Positions 6,681-7,825 of a stretch of DNA of 7,825 bases are shown piece by piece. A program made the translations under genes and the position numbers. Source of the stretch: Alphaproteobacteria bacterium (GTDB taxonomy: Bacteria > Pseudomonadota > Alphaproteobacteria > Acetobacterales > Acetobacteraceae). The notes under the pieces were generated by a model, which did no database searches, was not told where the DNA came from, and was given only the letters and a program-made list of their open reading frames with translations. Location: positions 1 to 7,825 of the forward strand of contig JAAFHD010000161.1 in NCBI GenBank assembly GCA_013298245.1. Reading direction: 5' to 3'. Positions within the stretch are counted from its first letter, which is position 1. Every line of letters begins with the position of its first letter.

Positions 6681-7097
6681 TCAACGAACCGGGCATTGAT
6701 TTGGGTCTGACGAAGTGGCGCCAGGACCACTCGCTTGCACGTCCATCAGCACATTGTTCGGCGAGCTGCTTTCCCGAATGCACAGGTTTCCCCAAGAGGA
6801 TATTCTTGGGTCGAAGATGTCGACTTCGATGCGCACGTTGCCCTGTTGGTTGTTGGCGCAGCCGCGCCCACCGCCCGGTATCGACTGCCAGCTGGAAGCG
6901 AAGTTCACCCGACCCGCGACCCAGAACGTGAACTTCGCGCGCAGCATTTCGCTGGTGTTGTTCTGCACGCAGACATTTCGCTGCGTGGGCTGCGGCTGCG
7001 CTGTGGCCGGCGTGAAGCCGAGCATGCTTGCCAGCGCGATGCAGGGCAGCAGGACAAGCCGGCCGGGGCTTCGATGCTGGGTTGGGTGCTGTGTCAT
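6681..7097 (-). CDS. Small exported protein of unknown function with four mature cysteines
   Basis: I do not recognise this family. The 138-residue product begins with a basic, His-rich n-region, a hydrophobic core (about 14-28) and an A-T-A cleavage site before Q34, so it looks like a Sec signal peptide followed by a mature chain of about 104 residues. The mature part has exactly four Cys (C43, C80, C106, C135), which would allow two disulfides in the periplasm or outside. It is rich in Asn, Ser and Gly, with alternating hydrophobic stretches (KFTFWV, VRIEVDIF, NVLMDV) suggesting beta strands. C19 lies inside the leader and does not form a lipobox. The frame is open upstream to an ATG at 7175, but starting there would bury the leader. 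No clear ribosome binding site precedes 7097, so the start is moderately sure. The hydroxylase gene lies 90 nt upstream on the same strand. Confidence 0.65.
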   Translation of the reverse strand: MTQHPTQHRSPGRLVLLPCIALASMLGFTPATAQPQPTQRNVCVQNNTSEMLRAKFTFWVAGRVNFASSWQSIPGGGRGCANNQQGNVRIEVDIFDPRISSWGNLCIRESSSPNNVLMDVQASGPGATSSDPNQCPVR

Positions 7098-7187
7098 GGC
7101 GTGGTGCTTTGCGCTGGGATGCAGAACCTGACCACGATTGCGCCCCGCCGGCCAATCGATGAGCCCTATTGCCATGCTGTGCTGCGC
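7098..7187. other. Intergenic gap between the hydroxylase gene and the small exported protein gene
   Basis: These 90 bp separate two minus-strand genes. I see no terminator with a T-tract, no convincing promoter boxes and no strong ribosome binding site. The small-protein gene could therefore be read from the hydroxylase transcript or have a promoter I cannot recognise. Confidence 0.4.
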
Positions 7188-7825
7188 CTATTCGCGGCGG
7201 AAGGGCTGCACGACCAGCTGGTCCAACCGCTGGTCGCGCGCCGCATTGTATTCGCCAATGCCAAGCGTGATCGGCCCATCCGGCGTCGCGCGCAGTGTGC
7301 CCAACCACCGATCCCACACCGACAGGTTGAAGCCGAAATTGCTGTCCGTCTCGTGCCGGCGTTCGCTGTGATGAATGCGATGCAGGCTCGGCGTCACGAT
7401 CACCTGGCGCAGCGCCGCATCCAGGCGCGGGGGCAGCGTGATGGCCGCGTGTTCGAACATCGATGACGCGTTCAGCAGCACTTCGAAGATCAGCATCGCC
7501 TCAGGCGGAATCCCCAGCAAAACCGCCGCCGCCATCTTGATGAAGACGGACAGCAGAATTTCCAGCGGATGGAAGCGCAGCCCCGTGGTCGCATCCATCT
7601 CGGTATCCGCATGATGCACACGGTGCAGCCGCCACAGCCACGGCAGCGCATGGAACACGCGGTGCTGCAGATAGATCAGGAAATCCAACAGCACGACCGC
7701 GACCGGCACCACCACCCAGAACGGCAGCCCCAGCCAGTGGAACAGCCCGAAACCCCGCGCCTCCGCCCAAAACGCGGCACCCATCGCAGCCGCCGGCACC
7801 ACCAGGCGCACCAGCACCGAGCCCA
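7188..7825 (-). CDS. Sterol desaturase / fatty acid hydroxylase superfamily protein (N-terminus cut by window)
   Basis: An integral membrane di-iron oxygenase family that hydroxylates or desaturates lipid chains or sterols. The frame stays open to the window edge. The GTG at 7817 gives 209 residues, but relatives are usually about 250-300, so the true start is probably outside. Numbered from that GTG, the histidine clusters that hold the iron pair are H52-RVF-H56, H65-RV-H68-H69 and H146-RI-H149-H150, with further likely ligands H83 (in RFHPLE) and H123 (in MFEHA). Hydrophobic spans at about 33-51 and 89-119 fit membrane helices, and a WDRWLGT-type C-terminal signature lies at 168-174. The spacing is that of bacterial sterol desaturase family proteins. 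The substrate cannot be read from sequence; nearby genes make a fatty acid or sphingoid chain a reasonable guess. Confidence 0.9.
   Translation of the reverse strand, partial: GSVLVRLVVPAAAMGAAFWAEARGFGLFHWLGLPFWVVVPVAVVLLDFLIYLQHRVFHALPWLWRLHRVHHADTEMDATTGLRFHPLEILLSVFIKMAAAVLLGIPPEAMLIFEVLLNASSMFEHAAITLPPRLDAALRQVIVTPSLHRIHHSERRHETDSNFGFNLSVWDRWLGTLRATPDGPITLGIGEYNAARDQRLDQLVVQPFRRE

Noticed and set aside
6667..7317. A 216-codon minus-strand frame overlapping the small exported protein.
   Set aside because: It runs into the histidine-box hydroxylase gene in another frame and has no signal peptide or domain; the 138-residue frame with a clean leader is the better gene.
1..7825. Mobile elements, CRISPR arrays, tRNA genes and defence genes.
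   Set aside because: I looked for terminal inverted repeats, spaced direct repeats, cloverleaf-like stretches and transposase, nuclease or toxin motifs, and saw none that stand out by eye.

Overview
This is a GC-rich window (roughly two thirds G+C by eye) packed with coding sequence and almost free of intergenic DNA. Gene content points to an aerobic alphaproteobacterium, most likely Acetobacteraceae (Roseomonas/Rhodopila-like). The pointers are a membrane urate oxidase with a fused cytochrome c, a short-type 6-phosphogluconate dehydrogenase next to a gluconokinase, and a periplasmic family 5 binding protein with an RR-containing leader. The lineage is inferred from these families, not shown by a marker gene. 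I see no tRNA, rRNA, insertion sequence, CRISPR array, phage gene or origin.

Layout. (1) 2-661, plus strand: the 3' part of puuD, cut by the window edge. (2) 658-5334, minus strand: a four-gene operon read from right to left. It encodes a family 5 solute-binding protein, NAD-type 6-phosphogluconate dehydrogenase, gluconokinase and an ACSF2-like acyl-CoA synthetase. The first two junctions are TGATG stop/start overlaps, and the last gap is under 25 nt and carries a ribosome binding site. The operon meets puuD tail to tail, with both stop codons inside one TTAA. (3) 5335-5443: a 109-bp divergent control region with an imperfect inverted repeat. (4) 5444-6673, plus strand: a PLP-dependent decarboxylase related to sphingosine-1-phosphate lyase. 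(5) 6681-7097, minus strand: a small exported protein of unknown function with four mature cysteines. (6) 7188 to the window end, minus strand: a histidine-box membrane hydroxylase of the sterol desaturase/fatty acid hydroxylase superfamily, cut at its N-terminus.

How the genes fit together. Gluconokinase and Gnd form a two-step gluconate shunt: gluconate to 6-phosphogluconate to ribulose 5-phosphate, CO2 and reduced cofactor. The upstream binding protein and downstream acyl-CoA ligase share the transcript but have no obvious link to this pathway. The lyase-like decarboxylase and the fatty-acid-hydroxylase-like protein could both act on long-chain or sphingoid lipids, but that pairing is inference from proximity. 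Overall this is mainly metabolic chromosome. I found no convincing new defence, mobile or RNA-based system. The least explained items are the secreted four-cysteine protein, the orphan binding protein coupled to gnd-gntK, and the decarboxylase/hydroxylase neighbourhood.
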